Shown: positions 27,717 to 36,878, numbered from the stretch's first letter. The stretch: 64,000 nucleotides of DNA from Patiriisocius marinistellae (GCF_009014635.1 NZ_BKCF01000005.1:124001-188000); one strand, 5' to 3'. A program made the numbers and translations. Notes: generated by a model from the letters alone, not told the origin.

Positions 27717-30647
27717 TTATATCTTTTCCATAACCCAAACCAATTGATTATAGTCTACCTTAGGGGTTATTGATGTTAAATATTCTGAACTTTTTGCACG
27801 CTTATTTTCTACAAAAGGACGAATTTGAAAGAGCCATAATTTATTATTTTCAAATCCAAGTTCTACATCCCAAGCCCCCTCATATTCACTTCCAGTTTCT
27901 TGCGGTATCTTCACTCGAATTTCTTCGGCTATTCTTCTGATGTCATTTATGTTATTCTCATTCAAAATCTCTTTTTCAAATGTGGTTGTATTCTTAGTTG
28001 TGCCTCCTGTTTTAGGTAGCCTTAAATAACCATCTTCACGTGCTGGAGCTAATAGAAAATTTGAAGATTTTGTAATAAGTCTTGTTTCTGCACTTTGGCC
28101 GTCAACAGCACCTCCAGCACCTCTACTAAATGCTACGGTAAGGTCATCGTCATTACCGCTATTAATACCTTTCGTAATCATAACGCCACTATATTCAACA
28201 TCAACACTTGGAATAATTAAAATAGATGGGAACACGTTTTCAGGATTGTTTAAATATTTTTGTCTCCATTTAAAACTCCTTTCAGTATAAGGAGAAGCCC
28301 ACACTTTTTTAATTCCTTGTGTAATGTTTTCTTCACTAAGAATATTAAACAATGTTAAGTTTAAACCAGCACCAGTAAATTCTTTTAAATCTTCCATGTT
28401 AGTATCACTTCGTAAAAAGACAGGAACATTACCTATACTATTGCCAAAAGCATCTCTAAAACCTTTCTTCAATTCTGAAACGAAACTAGCGTCAAGCTGC
28501 ATTTTTTCAATGGCAACTTTTAATTTTTCTAAACGTAGTAATTGAAAATTTTCAACTTCTTTTTCCGACAAATTAGAGGCGCGCATTTTATCTGCATCTG
28601 CAAATGTAGTGTTGAGGTATTGCCAGTAGGATACTCCTTCTTGTGGCATAGTTTGATCCATGTGCTTTCTAAAGATACCAAAAGGAATAATTAAACCTTC
28701 AACCACGTTTTCAGGAAACATTTTTTTTAATTGCCCAAGGTTTGCTGCTTTAGGACCACAAAGTTTACCTGAATCACTTGCGTCAACATCTCGCATATTT
28801 AATACATTTTGAACGTCTAATCGTATCTGCTCAACGGGCACAGCAATCTTTTCTTGACTGCGTTCTTTTTTACTAAACAAATCTTTTTCAGTGCCACTCA
28901 TATCATCTTCTTCTTTGATGATAACATTTCCTTTTTCTGAAACCGCATAAAACACCTTCTTGCCATTGTATTTTGACAGCGCTTTTAAATTATCTCCAGA
29001 GAGTGCAGCGTTTGGTATCCCTAAATTACGAGCAAGTAATTGCACATGGGATACTAAATTTCCTTCGCTAACTGTCATAATTCCAGCGACGGGTTTAAGG
29101 TCGCTAGGTGGCTTTTGGAATATGTAAATTTTATCTGTATCAATTGGAACATTTTCTGGACTTTCTTCAATCACTACAAGTTCACCAAAGGCATAACCAG
29201 GATTAAGTCCACGAATACTGCTTTGAGATTTAATGTTTAATACATTATTTGAAAGGTTTGATTTCTTTGCAATAATTGCCCCTAATCTGCTTACACTTTC
29301 ACCTAAATCCAAAGCTACTGAAGATCTAATTCTATCATCAATAAAACCATATGCCATGGGTTCAAAAGAGCTATATAATTCTACAACATCACTGTAGTTT
29401 GCTTTTACCATTGAAGCACTCCATTCAACGATACCCCTTGATGTATTTAAAAAATCGTTTAGTTGTTCTAGAGTTACATCTGCGTTGCCTAAATGCACTT
29501 CGAGTTGGGGTTTTACTTTTTCCCATTCCCACAATTCAATCAATCCTGTCCCTGCGGCGGCTAGGCTAAGGTGTCTTATTTTTTCAAGTAATCCTAGTAC
29601 GTCATCTGGTTGCCATTCTTGACTTTTCTTTAATAATACATCTTCAACTGCATTCGAGAGATCTAGTAATAATAATCTATCATTACCCGAAGAGGCATCA
29701 GTTATTTCTGTACGAATTACACAAAGTATATCTGCTAATTGCGGCACTAATAATTCTGGCTTGTCTGTGTCATTATAGGTGTCTAGAAATTCAAGTAACC
29801 TTATGCGAGTAGCATTATTCTTTGAGATATTTTGAACTTGTTTGCGCAATGTTGTCAAATCTAAAGGCGCATAAAATTCTGCCATTGTTTTCTGAAGGTT
29901 TGTTAACTCTTCTTTTGTTTTTGGCTTTAAATCATTTTCAAACTTAATTTGAAAATTTCGTACCATTTCAATGTCTTCAATAGTAGGTTTCCCATGAATT
30001 TTAATTCTGGCATCCATAAATTTAGGAAAATCGTCCGCAACAGTTTTGGATTGGCTGCGCATATCCTGTGCTAAATTGCTATCTCCATCATGTGGAATAT
30101 CTCTTAGCGATTGGCGTAATAAAAAGTATTCATTAATAACGCGTGTGTCACGAGGTAAAAATTTCTGAAAAAATTCAACACCCCATGATTGTTCATCTTC
30201 ACTTTGTACGGCGCCTCGATAAAACTGCGACTTTCTTTGTATCCATCCATCATCAATACTACCTAAGTATTTATTGATTTGGTATTGTTTTAACCTACTG
30301 TTATTATTTTCTTCATCCCAGAATGCAGTGCGATCTGTATTTGATAAAATTTCACCTAGATAAATTGAATATTTTTTTGCAATTTCCTTAGTGTCATCTC
30401 TGTATGCAGCATGTTGTCTAGCATCGTCTTTGTTCTCAGGACAAGGGTCTCTAGCTTCTCGTACTTCACCATTATTACAAAACCAATTAATTGATTTATA
30501 TGGACCACGATCATTTGCTTTATAAAAAGATATTTTCTCCTTAAGATAAGAGGTAGGAATATCTTGTGCTTGTGATAAAAACGGTATTAGAAAATTAAAG
30601 ATTAGCAACGACAATGTTGTCTTTAATACGCTGTTTTTTAATTGCAT
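27717..30647 (-). CDS. Exported dikinase-like protein: phosphohistidine domain followed by PEP-synthase-type ATP-binding domain
   Basis: Protein of 976 aa with a signal peptide (LLIFNFLIPFLSQAQ, cleavage before DIPTSY). Residues about 30-480 are helical and unrecognised. Residues about 490-600 form a PEP-utilising mobile domain with the phosphohistidine motif LVSHVQLLARN (His-534). Residues about 620-970 are a PPDK-type ATP-grasp domain with CGPKAANLGQL and FLRSDTNMEDLKEFTGAGL. The order His domain then ATP domain, and the SHV-x3-ARN motif, resemble glucan/water dikinases more than PEP synthase. ATP is not expected in the periplasm, so export is puzzling. In an operon with the hydrolase at 26421. 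Confidence 0.75.
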   Translation of the reverse strand: MQLKNSVLKTTLSLLIFNFLIPFLSQAQDIPTSYLKEKISFYKANDRGPYKSINWFCNNGEVREARDPCPENKDDARQHAAYRDDTKEIAKKYSIYLGEILSNTDRTAFWDEENNNSRLKQYQINKYLGSIDDGWIQRKSQFYRGAVQSEDEQSWGVEFFQKFLPRDTRVINEYFLLRQSLRDIPHDGDSNLAQDMRSQSKTVADDFPKFMDARIKIHGKPTIEDIEMVRNFQIKFENDLKPKTKEELTNLQKTMAEFYAPLDLTTLRKQVQNISKNNATRIRLLEFLDTYNDTDKPELLVPQLADILCVIRTEITDASSGNDRLLLLDLSNAVEDVLLKKSQEWQPDDVLGLLEKIRHLSLAAAGTGLIELWEWEKVKPQLEVHLGNADVTLEQLNDFLNTSRGIVEWSASMVKANYSDVVELYSSFEPMAYGFIDDRIRSSVALDLGESVSRLGAIIAKKSNLSNNVLNIKSQSSIRGLNPGYAFGELVVIEESPENVPIDTDKIYIFQKPPSDLKPVAGIMTVSEGNLVSHVQLLARNLGIPNAALSGDNLKALSKYNGKKVFYAVSEKGNVIIKEEDDMSGTEKDLFSKKERSQEKIAVPVEQIRLDVQNVLNMRDVDASDSGKLCGPKAANLGQLKKMFPENVVEGLIIPFGIFRKHMDQTMPQEGVSYWQYLNTTFADADKMRASNLSEKEVENFQLLRLEKLKVAIEKMQLDASFVSELKKGFRDAFGNSIGNVPVFLRSDTNMEDLKEFTGAGLNLTLFNILSEENITQGIKKVWASPYTERSFKWRQKYLNNPENVFPSILIIPSVDVEYSGVMITKGINSGNDDDLTVAFSRGAGGAVDGQSAETRLITKSSNFLLAPAREDGYLRLPKTGGTTKNTTTFEKEILNENNINDIRRIAEEIRVKIPQETGSEYEGAWDVELGFENNKLWLFQIRPFVENKRAKSSEYLTSITPKVDYNQLVWVMEKI

Positions 30648-30805
30648 ACGTTAAAATTGTTGTTAGGTGTTTTAGTTACACAAATATATTTTATTGCCAC
30701 TATTTAAAATGTTAATTAGCGTTATAGTAAACTTAAAATTTTAATACATTTAATCTATTAGAGTTAATCATTGTGCGTATTGCGCTACATGAAACATTGA
30801 ATTTG

Positions 30806-30945
30806 AAGTACTTTCACATCATAAAATTCTTTCTGAGCAATTGAATTTTATAATTCTGGTAACAATGCATTTTTTTAGCCTAGCTAATAGCATTGTTTCA
30901 TTGGTTGTTAGCAGCTTCACTCAATTTTTTGAGTGAAGCTTTTTT
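30806..30945 (+). ncRNA. Candidate small RNA ending in an orphan terminator
   Basis: A strong rho-independent terminator reading on the + strand (AGCTTCACTCAA / TTGAGTGAAGCT, 30913-30940, then TTTTTATT) has no + strand gene upstream for over 4 kb, since 27717-30647 lies on the minus strand. Upstream are a second hairpin (AACAATGC / GCATTGTT, 30861-30897) and a near-consensus -7 element TGAATTTG (30798-30805). A transcript of about 130-140 nt fits. No ORF is seen. The start is a guess. Confidence 0.4.
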
Positions 30946-30948
30946 ATT
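30913..30948 (+). terminator. Rho-independent terminator reading on the + strand
   Basis: 12-bp perfect stem with 4-nt T loop followed by six T. On the minus strand it lies at the end of the AraC gene (30944) but lacks a T-tail there, so it is oriented for + transcripts. Confidence 0.75.
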
Positions 30949-31963
30949 CTCTTGAGTTCTTTTTTCTAAAATCTGATGGAGAAATTCCATAGCGTTCTTT
31001 AAATACTTTAGAGAAATAGCTTTTACTTGAAAGTCCAATCTTTTCTACGATTTCTGAAATATTATAATCAGTTTTATTTAAAAGTTTTTTAGCTAAATCT
31101 AAGCGCGTATTTTGAATGTATTCATTCACAGTTCCGCTATGCATATGCCTAAAGCCTTGTTGTAATTTATTAATATTAAGGCCTACACGTTCGGCAATTT
31201 TTTCAATGTTGTCAAGATTGTTTATTTCCTCTTCTATAATTCTTGTAGCTTTATTTATTTGATGAATTTCAGATTGTCTAAGCACAGTCCTGCTACCAGA
31301 GTCTTGTAAATCATCATGAAATTGAATAATCTGGTGGGTTAGTATTTGATATGCTTTTCCTTCTAGATATATACGCCTAATAAAATCGTTATTTTCAAAA
31401 CTTTCAGTATTTCTAAATAAATCTGCTATCTGTAGGCTAAAATATCCATTGTGGTAAAATTGTTTTGATGCATCTTTATCCCTAAATAAATCTTTTAATT
31501 CTGTAGTTAGATTTTTAAGCTCGCAGTCCATCTTAATTTTAAACTTTTCTCGATCAATCTCTAAACTTCCTATTTCAATATCTGTGTTTGCTTTAAAGTG
31601 TAAAATATGACCATTTCTATTTTTACTTGCAACAATGGAGCTTTGATACTGTTCGATAGAGTTATTTTCTTTTCCGTCTTGAAATCTGTGATGTAATTCG
31701 CCCACTAAGCAGTATAAAAATTTTAATGGATGCACATCATCCACAACAAAGTGAAATTCTACATCTTCCTTAAAATTACATTTGTACATAATAATACCAA
31801 AACCTCCATCAAAGTTGATTCCTTTAATATAACCCTCTCCCACGTCTGGTGGTAAGTCTAGATGATATTCACCACAATTTTCTTGATACGAGATGCTAAG
31901 AGCTTGTGATATATCTGTAATTACTTCTAAAAGTGGAAGGGACTGGACTGCAATTTTTCTCAT
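30944..31963 (-). CDS. AraC-family transcriptional regulator
   Basis: Regulator of 339 aa with a sensor half (residues about 1-230, beta-rich) and a C-terminal HTH pair (KIAERVGLNINKLQQGFRHMHSG and NISEIVEKIGLSSKSYFSKVFKERYGISPSDFR). It differs from the two paralogues at 12303 and 15982. It resembles the group of AraC regulators with PchR-type sensor halves that control iron uptake in some bacteria, but this match is weak. Divergent from the gene at 32141, 178 bp apart. Confidence 0.9.
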   Translation of the reverse strand: MRKIAVQSLPLLEVITDISQALSISYQENCGEYHLDLPPDVGEGYIKGINFDGGFGIIMYKCNFKEDVEFHFVVDDVHPLKFLYCLVGELHHRFQDGKENNSIEQYQSSIVASKNRNGHILHFKANTDIEIGSLEIDREKFKIKMDCELKNLTTELKDLFRDKDASKQFYHNGYFSLQIADLFRNTESFENNDFIRRIYLEGKAYQILTHQIIQFHDDLQDSGSRTVLRQSEIHQINKATRIIEEEINNLDNIEKIAERVGLNINKLQQGFRHMHSGTVNEYIQNTRLDLAKKLLNKTDYNISEIVEKIGLSSKSYFSKVFKERYGISPSDFRKKNSRE

Positions 31964-32140
31964 AAGTTATTTCCCGCGTCAAGCGATAAAGTATTTTTAA
32001 TAACTAGTTGAGCAGGTTAGTTTATTAAGTTAGGTTTTTTGTTTTTTACAAGTTAATATTTATTCATTATAATTTCTGCAGAAATAATAAAAATTCGTAC
32101 TTTGAGTTCATAGAATAAAGTAAATAATTTGATAAAAACA

Positions 32141-32674
32141 ATGAAAAAAATATTAGGAATAGGCTCAAGAATTAATCATCCAGACCACGGTAAAGGAGTT
32201 GTGACAAACGTTTCACCCACGCAATACTGGGTAACTTTTATTGACAATGGTCTAGAAACAATTGATGTTGATGCTAATTTTGAAGTAATAGAAGCTGCAG
32301 ATGATGATGTAGATACCGTGAGTTTTTATGAAGTAGAAAATTCGTTACGAGAAATTTTAAAAAAATGGAGTGATGTGAGTGAGGTTGTGCCTTTGGCAGA
32401 TAAGTATAAAGGTGGTACAATGATATTACAGCCTAAAGATGTAAGTCTATCAAACAAAGAAATACCTATTAACACCTTTTTCCATAAAATAGTAATGTTG
32501 CGTGATAGACTCCGCGTAATGGAACAAAAAATAAATAGTAGCAAAACACTGGATGATCAAGATAAGGTTGACTTACAACAATATATAACTCGCTGTTATG
32601 GAAGTTTAACAACTTTTAATGTATTATTTAAAAGTAATACTCAGCATTTTAAAGGAGATAGTAGTAAAAAATAA
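32141..32674 (+). CDS. Conserved hypothetical protein with a small SH3-like N-terminal domain
   Basis: Soluble protein of 177 aa. The N-terminal 45 residues (GSRINHPDHGKGVVTNVSP...WVTFIDNGLETID) resemble the SH3/Tudor-like module of CarD or helicase C-termini that bind protein or nucleic acid. The rest is acidic and helical with a C-terminal coiled stretch. The start ATG at 32141 is preferred over an upstream TTG. I do not know its function. Confidence 0.75.
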   Translation: MKKILGIGSRINHPDHGKGVVTNVSPTQYWVTFIDNGLETIDVDANFEVIEAADDDVDTVSFYEVENSLREILKKWSDVSEVVPLADKYKGGTMILQPKDVSLSNKEIPINTFFHKIVMLRDRLRVMEQKINSSKTLDDQDKVDLQQYITRCYGSLTTFNVLFKSNTQHFKGDSSKK

Positions 32675-32835
32675 TAACTATTAAATGCTTCGGAAATTTA
32701 AATGGTGGAAGCCCTTGTGTTTCATTTTGCATTTAGACACATGTAATTTTAACAAATATTAAATACTTAGTAGCATGAAATAGCAGAGTATTTAATTACA
32801 TTTAATTTCAGAAAATATAATACAATTTTTTATTT

Positions 32836-33546
32836 ATGGAAGAAATGCAACAACCTCAATCACAGCTTTTTATTCAAGATTTAACATCAGAAAAAAGAGC
32901 TGCCTTTTATAGAAAAACCTATACACACTTGGCATTAGCAGTATTGCTATTTGTACTTGTAGAGATGGTGTTTTTTCAAATTGAACCTTTAGTTAATTTT
33001 GCGATCTCATTAACGCAAGGTTGGACATGGCTATTAATGTTAGGAGGCTTTATGCTAGTAACTAACTATGCTGAGAAAATGGCAGTTGAAAATCATGATA
33101 CTACTAAACAGTATTTAGCCCTTTTAATCTATGTAATCGCTGAAGCATTTATATTTATCCCTTTAATTTTCATGGCTATGTATGCTGCTGGTGAAGGTGG
33201 ATTTCATATATTAAGTCAAGCAGCTATTATGACGTTGTCTTTGTTTACAGGACTCTCAGCAATTGTTTTATTAACTAAAAAAAATTTTTCATTTTTAAGT
33301 TCTATATTAACAATTGGGTTTTTTATAGCAATTGGGTTAATAGTAGCTGGAACATTGTTTGGTTTTAATTTAGGTCTTTGGTTTAGTGTAGGAATGATAG
33401 CACTAGCTTCTGGGTCTATTTTATATCAAACATCAAATATGGTGCATAAATATAATGAAGATCAATATGTAGGTGCAGCTCTTGGACTTTTTGCATCGCT
33501 AATGTTATTGTTTTGGTACATTTTAAGTATTTTGAATAGAAATTAA
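32836..33546 (+). CDS. Bax inhibitor-1/YccA family membrane protein
   Basis: Membrane protein of 236 aa with seven hydrophobic segments. The family motifs are present: FYRKTYTHLALAVLLFV at the first helix, TGLSAIVLLTKKNFSFL in the middle and ALGLFASLMLLFWYILSILNRN at the end. BI-1/YccA proteins act as calcium or proton leak channels and affect FtsH proteolysis. It is followed 58 bp later by a zinc peptidase gene, perhaps one transcript. Confidence 0.92.
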   Translation: MEEMQQPQSQLFIQDLTSEKRAAFYRKTYTHLALAVLLFVLVEMVFFQIEPLVNFAISLTQGWTWLLMLGGFMLVTNYAEKMAVENHDTTKQYLALLIYVIAEAFIFIPLIFMAMYAAGEGGFHILSQAAIMTLSLFTGLSAIVLLTKKNFSFLSSILTIGFFIAIGLIVAGTLFGFNLGLWFSVGMIALASGSILYQTSNMVHKYNEDQYVGAALGLFASLMLLFWYILSILNRN

Positions 33547-33619
33547 ATGCACTAATAATTTAATACTATAAAGCATAAAATGCCGTTTTATTTAAACACA
33601 TTTTGTGCTTTTTTTATTT

Positions 33620-34453
33620 ATGGTACTACAAATAGATACTAGTAATTTTGAGTGGGCAGCACCATATGCATTATCAATTTTACTTATAGGTTTTGCTTTT
33701 TTCTTTTTCCGCATTTTTGAAAATTGGTATGCAGATACTAAGGATAAACCTCTTTATACTAATCTATTTGTTTTTAGAAAGCTGACACCTTCGCAGGTAG
33801 AGATTTTAAAAACTCATTTTTCTTTCTACGGAAAATTAACAATCAAACAACAAAAACAATTTCAACACAGAGTAGCAACATTTATTACAGAAAAACAATT
33901 TGTAGGTAGAGAAGAGTTACAAGTGACCGAAAAAATGAAAATATTAATCGCCGCAGTAGGGGTGATGCTTAGTTTTGGTAGGAAAAATTATACCTATTCA
34001 CTCATTAACACAATATTAATTTTCCCTAACCAATTTTACAGTAACTCAAATGAGGCTTTTCACAAAGGAGAGTTTAACCCTAAAGAAAAAACACTTGTTT
34101 TTTCATGGAAAGATTTTGAAGCTGGTTATGCAATTGAAGATGATAATTTAAATTTAGGAATTCATGAATTTATGCACGCAATGCATATTGAAGCTAAAGT
34201 ATCAAACGATATTGATGCTTCAAGGTTTTTAAAACAATTCAACGAAATTTTAAAAAGGCTTAATGATAAAGAGCTTAAAAAGTTACTTGATGAAACAAGG
34301 TTTTTTAGAGATTATGCTTTCACAAATCAGTACGAATTTATGGCAGTCTTAGCTGAGTATTTTATGGAGTCACCAACAGAGCTAAAAAAAACATTTCCAA
34401 AAGTGTATGATTTAGTACAAACGTCTTTAAATATGCGTGTAGCAGGATATTAA
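33620..34453 (+). CDS. MtfA-like zinc-dependent peptidase
   Basis: Protein of 277 aa with one N-terminal membrane helix (ALSILLIGFAFFFFRIF) and an M90/MtfA-type domain. The zinc motif is HEFMH in NLGIHEFMHAMHIEA, and the downstream Glu ligand is in EFMAVLAEYFMESPTEL. In E. coli MtfA controls the glucose PTS regulator Mlc; here the target is unknown. The ATG at 33620 gives a good start, while an in-frame GTG at 33605 adds five residues only. Confidence 0.85.
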   Translation: MVLQIDTSNFEWAAPYALSILLIGFAFFFFRIFENWYADTKDKPLYTNLFVFRKLTPSQVEILKTHFSFYGKLTIKQQKQFQHRVATFITEKQFVGREELQVTEKMKILIAAVGVMLSFGRKNYTYSLINTILIFPNQFYSNSNEAFHKGEFNPKEKTLVFSWKDFEAGYAIEDDNLNLGIHEFMHAMHIEAKVSNDIDASRFLKQFNEILKRLNDKELKKLLDETRFFRDYAFTNQYEFMAVLAEYFMESPTELKKTFPKVYDLVQTSLNMRVAGY

Positions 34454-34478
34454 TGCTATTAATTTACTCTAAGATTTC

Positions 34479-35456
34479 CTAAATTTTAGATTTTTTCAAA
34501 TCGTTTATAATCATTTTTGCGTGTACTCTAGAGTTTTCAATAAACCATTTGTGAGTTTCATTTCCACCACAAATAACACCAGCTAGATAGAGACCTTTAA
34601 CATTACTTTCCATAGTTTCGGGGTTATATTCTGGAATATTTTTTTCTTCTGAAATGTTAATTCCTGAAGCTTTTAGAAATTCAAAATTAGGTCTGTATCC
34701 TGTTAATGCAACTACTGCGTCATTTTCAATTGTTTTATTTCCTTGGGGAGTTTTAATGGTGATTTTATGTAATTCAATATTTAAAATTTCCGAAGAGAAA
34801 AAAGCCTTGATACTACCTTCCTCAATGCGATTAATTATATCTGGACGTACCCAGTATTTTACACGTTCGCCTATGTTTTTCCCCCGTATAATCATTGTCA
34901 CATCACCACCCTTTCTGTAAATTTCTAGTGCTGCATCAACGGCACTATTACTAGCACCCACGACAGCAACTTTTTGCATAATATATGGGTGGGCTTCTTT
35001 ATAGTAATGCGCTACATTAGGCAAATTTTCGCCAGGGACATTGAGTAGTTCTGGGATATCGTAAAATCCTGTGGCAATGATAACGTGGCTTGAGTTATAG
35101 GTATTTTTGTCTGTTGTAACTGTGAAGGTTTCTTTATTTTTTTTTATGGTTGCTACTGTTTCAAATAAGTTGATATTGAGCTTATTTGATGTGGCTACTC
35201 GTCTGTAATATTCTAATGCTTCGTTTCTGTCAGGTTTTGGGTTTTTGCTTATAAAGGGGATTTCGTTTAGCTCTAACTTTTCAGAAGTCGAAAAGAAATT
35301 CATGTTTAGTGGATAATTAAATATAGAGTTTGTTAAAGCTCCTTTTTCTAATACTACATAATCAATATTGTTTTTTTTGCAAGCAAGGGCACAAGCAATG
35401 CCTATGGGACCTGCGCCTATAATAATAGTATTTTTATAGTTTTTTTGTGTATCCAT
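34479..35456 (-). CDS. ypdA: YpdA-family bacillithiol disulfide reductase
   Basis: FAD/NAD(P)H flavoprotein of 325 aa. The FAD motif is IIGAGPIGIACALACK near the N-terminus, the NADPH motif is VGASNSAVDAALEIYRKGG, and the C-terminal TGYRPNFEFL and LYLAGVICGG are typical. YpdA reduces oxidised bacillithiol disulfide, the low-molecular-weight thiol used in place of glutathione by many Firmicutes and Bacteroidota. It stands alone, convergent with the peptidase gene. It may interact functionally with the Kef antiporter at 10422. Confidence 0.9.
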   Translation of the reverse strand: MDTQKNYKNTIIIGAGPIGIACALACKKNNIDYVVLEKGALTNSIFNYPLNMNFFSTSEKLELNEIPFISKNPKPDRNEALEYYRRVATSNKLNINLFETVATIKKNKETFTVTTDKNTYNSSHVIIATGFYDIPELLNVPGENLPNVAHYYKEAHPYIMQKVAVVGASNSAVDAALEIYRKGGDVTMIIRGKNIGERVKYWVRPDIINRIEEGSIKAFFSSEILNIELHKITIKTPQGNKTIENDAVVALTGYRPNFEFLKASGINISEEKNIPEYNPETMESNVKGLYLAGVICGGNETHKWFIENSRVHAKMIINDLKKSKI

Positions 35457-35544
35457 AACGTTAAGTAAGTTGCAAAAATAAAGGTTAAATAGTAATCAAA
35501 ATTCTGATTAACATTTAACCCTAATGTTTTTAACTAAGTAACTA

Positions 35545-36204
35545 TTATTTTAATAAATCCTTTAATCCAGCAATAGTACTTGTAGGGTTATCTGATTTAA
35601 AAACATAGCTTCCAGCGACAAGAACATCTGCACCAGCTTTGGCAAGTTGTTTCGCATTTTTATCAGTAACACCACCGTCAATTTCTATTTTAGTAGATGC
35701 TCCATTATCTTCAATCATTTCCTTTAATGCTTCTACTTTTTTATAGGTATTTTCAATAAAACTTTGACCGCCAAAACCAGGGTTTACACTCATTAAGCAA
35801 ACAAGGTCAATATCATTAATTACGTCTTCAAGTAATGCAATATTTGTGTGGGGGTTTAAGGCAACACCAGCTTGCATTCCAGCAGCTTTTATTGCTTGTA
35901 GTGTGCGATGAAGATGTGTACATGCTTCATAATGTACCGTTAATATGTTTGCGCCAAGATCTGCAAATGTTTGAATATACCTGTCAGGGTTAACAATCAT
36001 TAAGTGAACATCAACTGTCTTTTTTGTATGTTTTGTAATGGCTTGCAATACTGGCATTCCAAAAGAAATATTAGGGACAAAAACGCCATCCATAATATCA
36101 ATATGAAACCAGTCTGCTTCACTATTGTTAACCATTTCAATATCACGTTGAAGGTTTGCAAAATCTGCTGCTAAGATTGATGGGGCAATAAGAGTGTTAC
36201 TCAT
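35545..36204 (-). CDS. rpe: Ribulose-phosphate 3-epimerase
   Basis: Pentose-phosphate TIM-barrel enzyme of 219 aa. Motifs: SILAADFANL, the metal ligands in WFHIDIMDGVFVPNIS and VDVHLMI, CLMSVNPGFGGQSFI, and EIDGGV with VAGSYVFK. Interconverts ribulose- and xylulose-5-phosphate. The BLUF gene lies 2 bp upstream on the same strand, so they are probably one transcript. Confidence 0.96.
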   Translation of the reverse strand: MSNTLIAPSILAADFANLQRDIEMVNNSEADWFHIDIMDGVFVPNISFGMPVLQAITKHTKKTVDVHLMIVNPDRYIQTFADLGANILTVHYEACTHLHRTLQAIKAAGMQAGVALNPHTNIALLEDVINDIDLVCLMSVNPGFGGQSFIENTYKKVEALKEMIEDNGASTKIEIDGGVTDKNAKQLAKAGADVLVAGSYVFKSDNPTSTIAGLKDLLK

Positions 36205-36206
36205 GA

Positions 36207-36611
36207 TTAAAGAATAAAAGAATTTAACAAGCGTTGAAACTTATCTGTTGTTGTGTTTATTTCGTGCTCGCGAAGATACTTTTTTACATCCTCAAGTTGT
36301 TCGTTTGTTCTTATAATATTGAAGTGTGTACGATAATTTGCAAATATTGCTGTGTCCTTGGGTTTATTGATTACCTCGAAAATATCTGAATGGCGTTCGT
36401 CATTTTTTATGTTTTCTTCATATAATGGAAGGATGTGATTTTTCTCCCCTTCAAGGATTTGAAAAAAATTTCCCATTCCGTGTAAAAGAATACCTGTAAT
36501 AGATTTAAGTGAGTTTTCTGTGTAAGTTTTATTGAAAATCTCTTCAATTTGAGACTCCGTTAAATCATCTTTGGCTTTACTTATGTAGCATATTGTATAT
36601 CCCATATTCAA
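36207..36611 (-). CDS. BLUF domain blue-light sensor
   Basis: Single-domain BLUF protein of 134 aa. The flavin-binding positions are there: the Tyr in GYTICYISKA, the Asn in ENSLKSITGILL and the key Gln in NFFQILEGE. The helical cap with KKYLREHEINTT follows. There is no attached output domain, so it must signal by protein contact. It is transcribed with rpe (2 bp apart), which is an unusual pairing. Confidence 0.9.
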   Translation of the reverse strand: MNMGYTICYISKAKDDLTESQIEEIFNKTYTENSLKSITGILLHGMGNFFQILEGEKNHILPLYEENIKNDERHSDIFEVINKPKDTAIFANYRTHFNIIRTNEQLEDVKKYLREHEINTTTDKFQRLLNSFIL

Positions 36612-36671
36612 AGATACTTTTTTTATAGAAAATCAAAATAACACAAAACATTTTTTTGTTGACACTAAATA

Positions 36672-36706
36672 TTATAAAAAAACCTCCGGTAATCAGCCGG
36701 AGGCAT
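36672..36706 (-). terminator. Rho-independent terminator
   Basis: Stem CCTCCGG / CCGGAGG with seven-nt loop, followed by seven U on the minus strand. It ends the small RNA candidate and/or the sigma/anti-sigma transcript. Confidence 0.85.
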
Positions 36707-36819
36707 TCATCAATCAAAAAACGAACAGTTAATCTAAGTTGTACTTAGATATAGTACTGTCGTTTGCGTTAATTTGTTTAAAACCACAGTAATTTATAAA
36801 AAATTATTGTGGTTTTAAA
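36672..36819 (-). ncRNA. Candidate small RNA of about 150 nt with three hairpins and a terminator
   Basis: Read on the minus strand: a perfect -7 element TATATTTG (36831-36824), then a 19-bp near-perfect hairpin (36819-36777, one G-U pair, 5-nt loop) starting where transcription should begin, a second nested hairpin (36763-36721), and a GC-rich rho-independent terminator (GCCTCCGG / CCGGAGG, 36703-36681) with seven U. No ORF of note. It lies between the anti-sigma-like gene and the BLUF gene. Alternatively it is the 3' UTR of the anti-sigma-like gene. Confidence 0.55.
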
Positions 36820-36878
36820 CATCCAAATATAATTTACTTTGTAATTTATACTACGTATTTTTTTAGTAAATGTTACAA

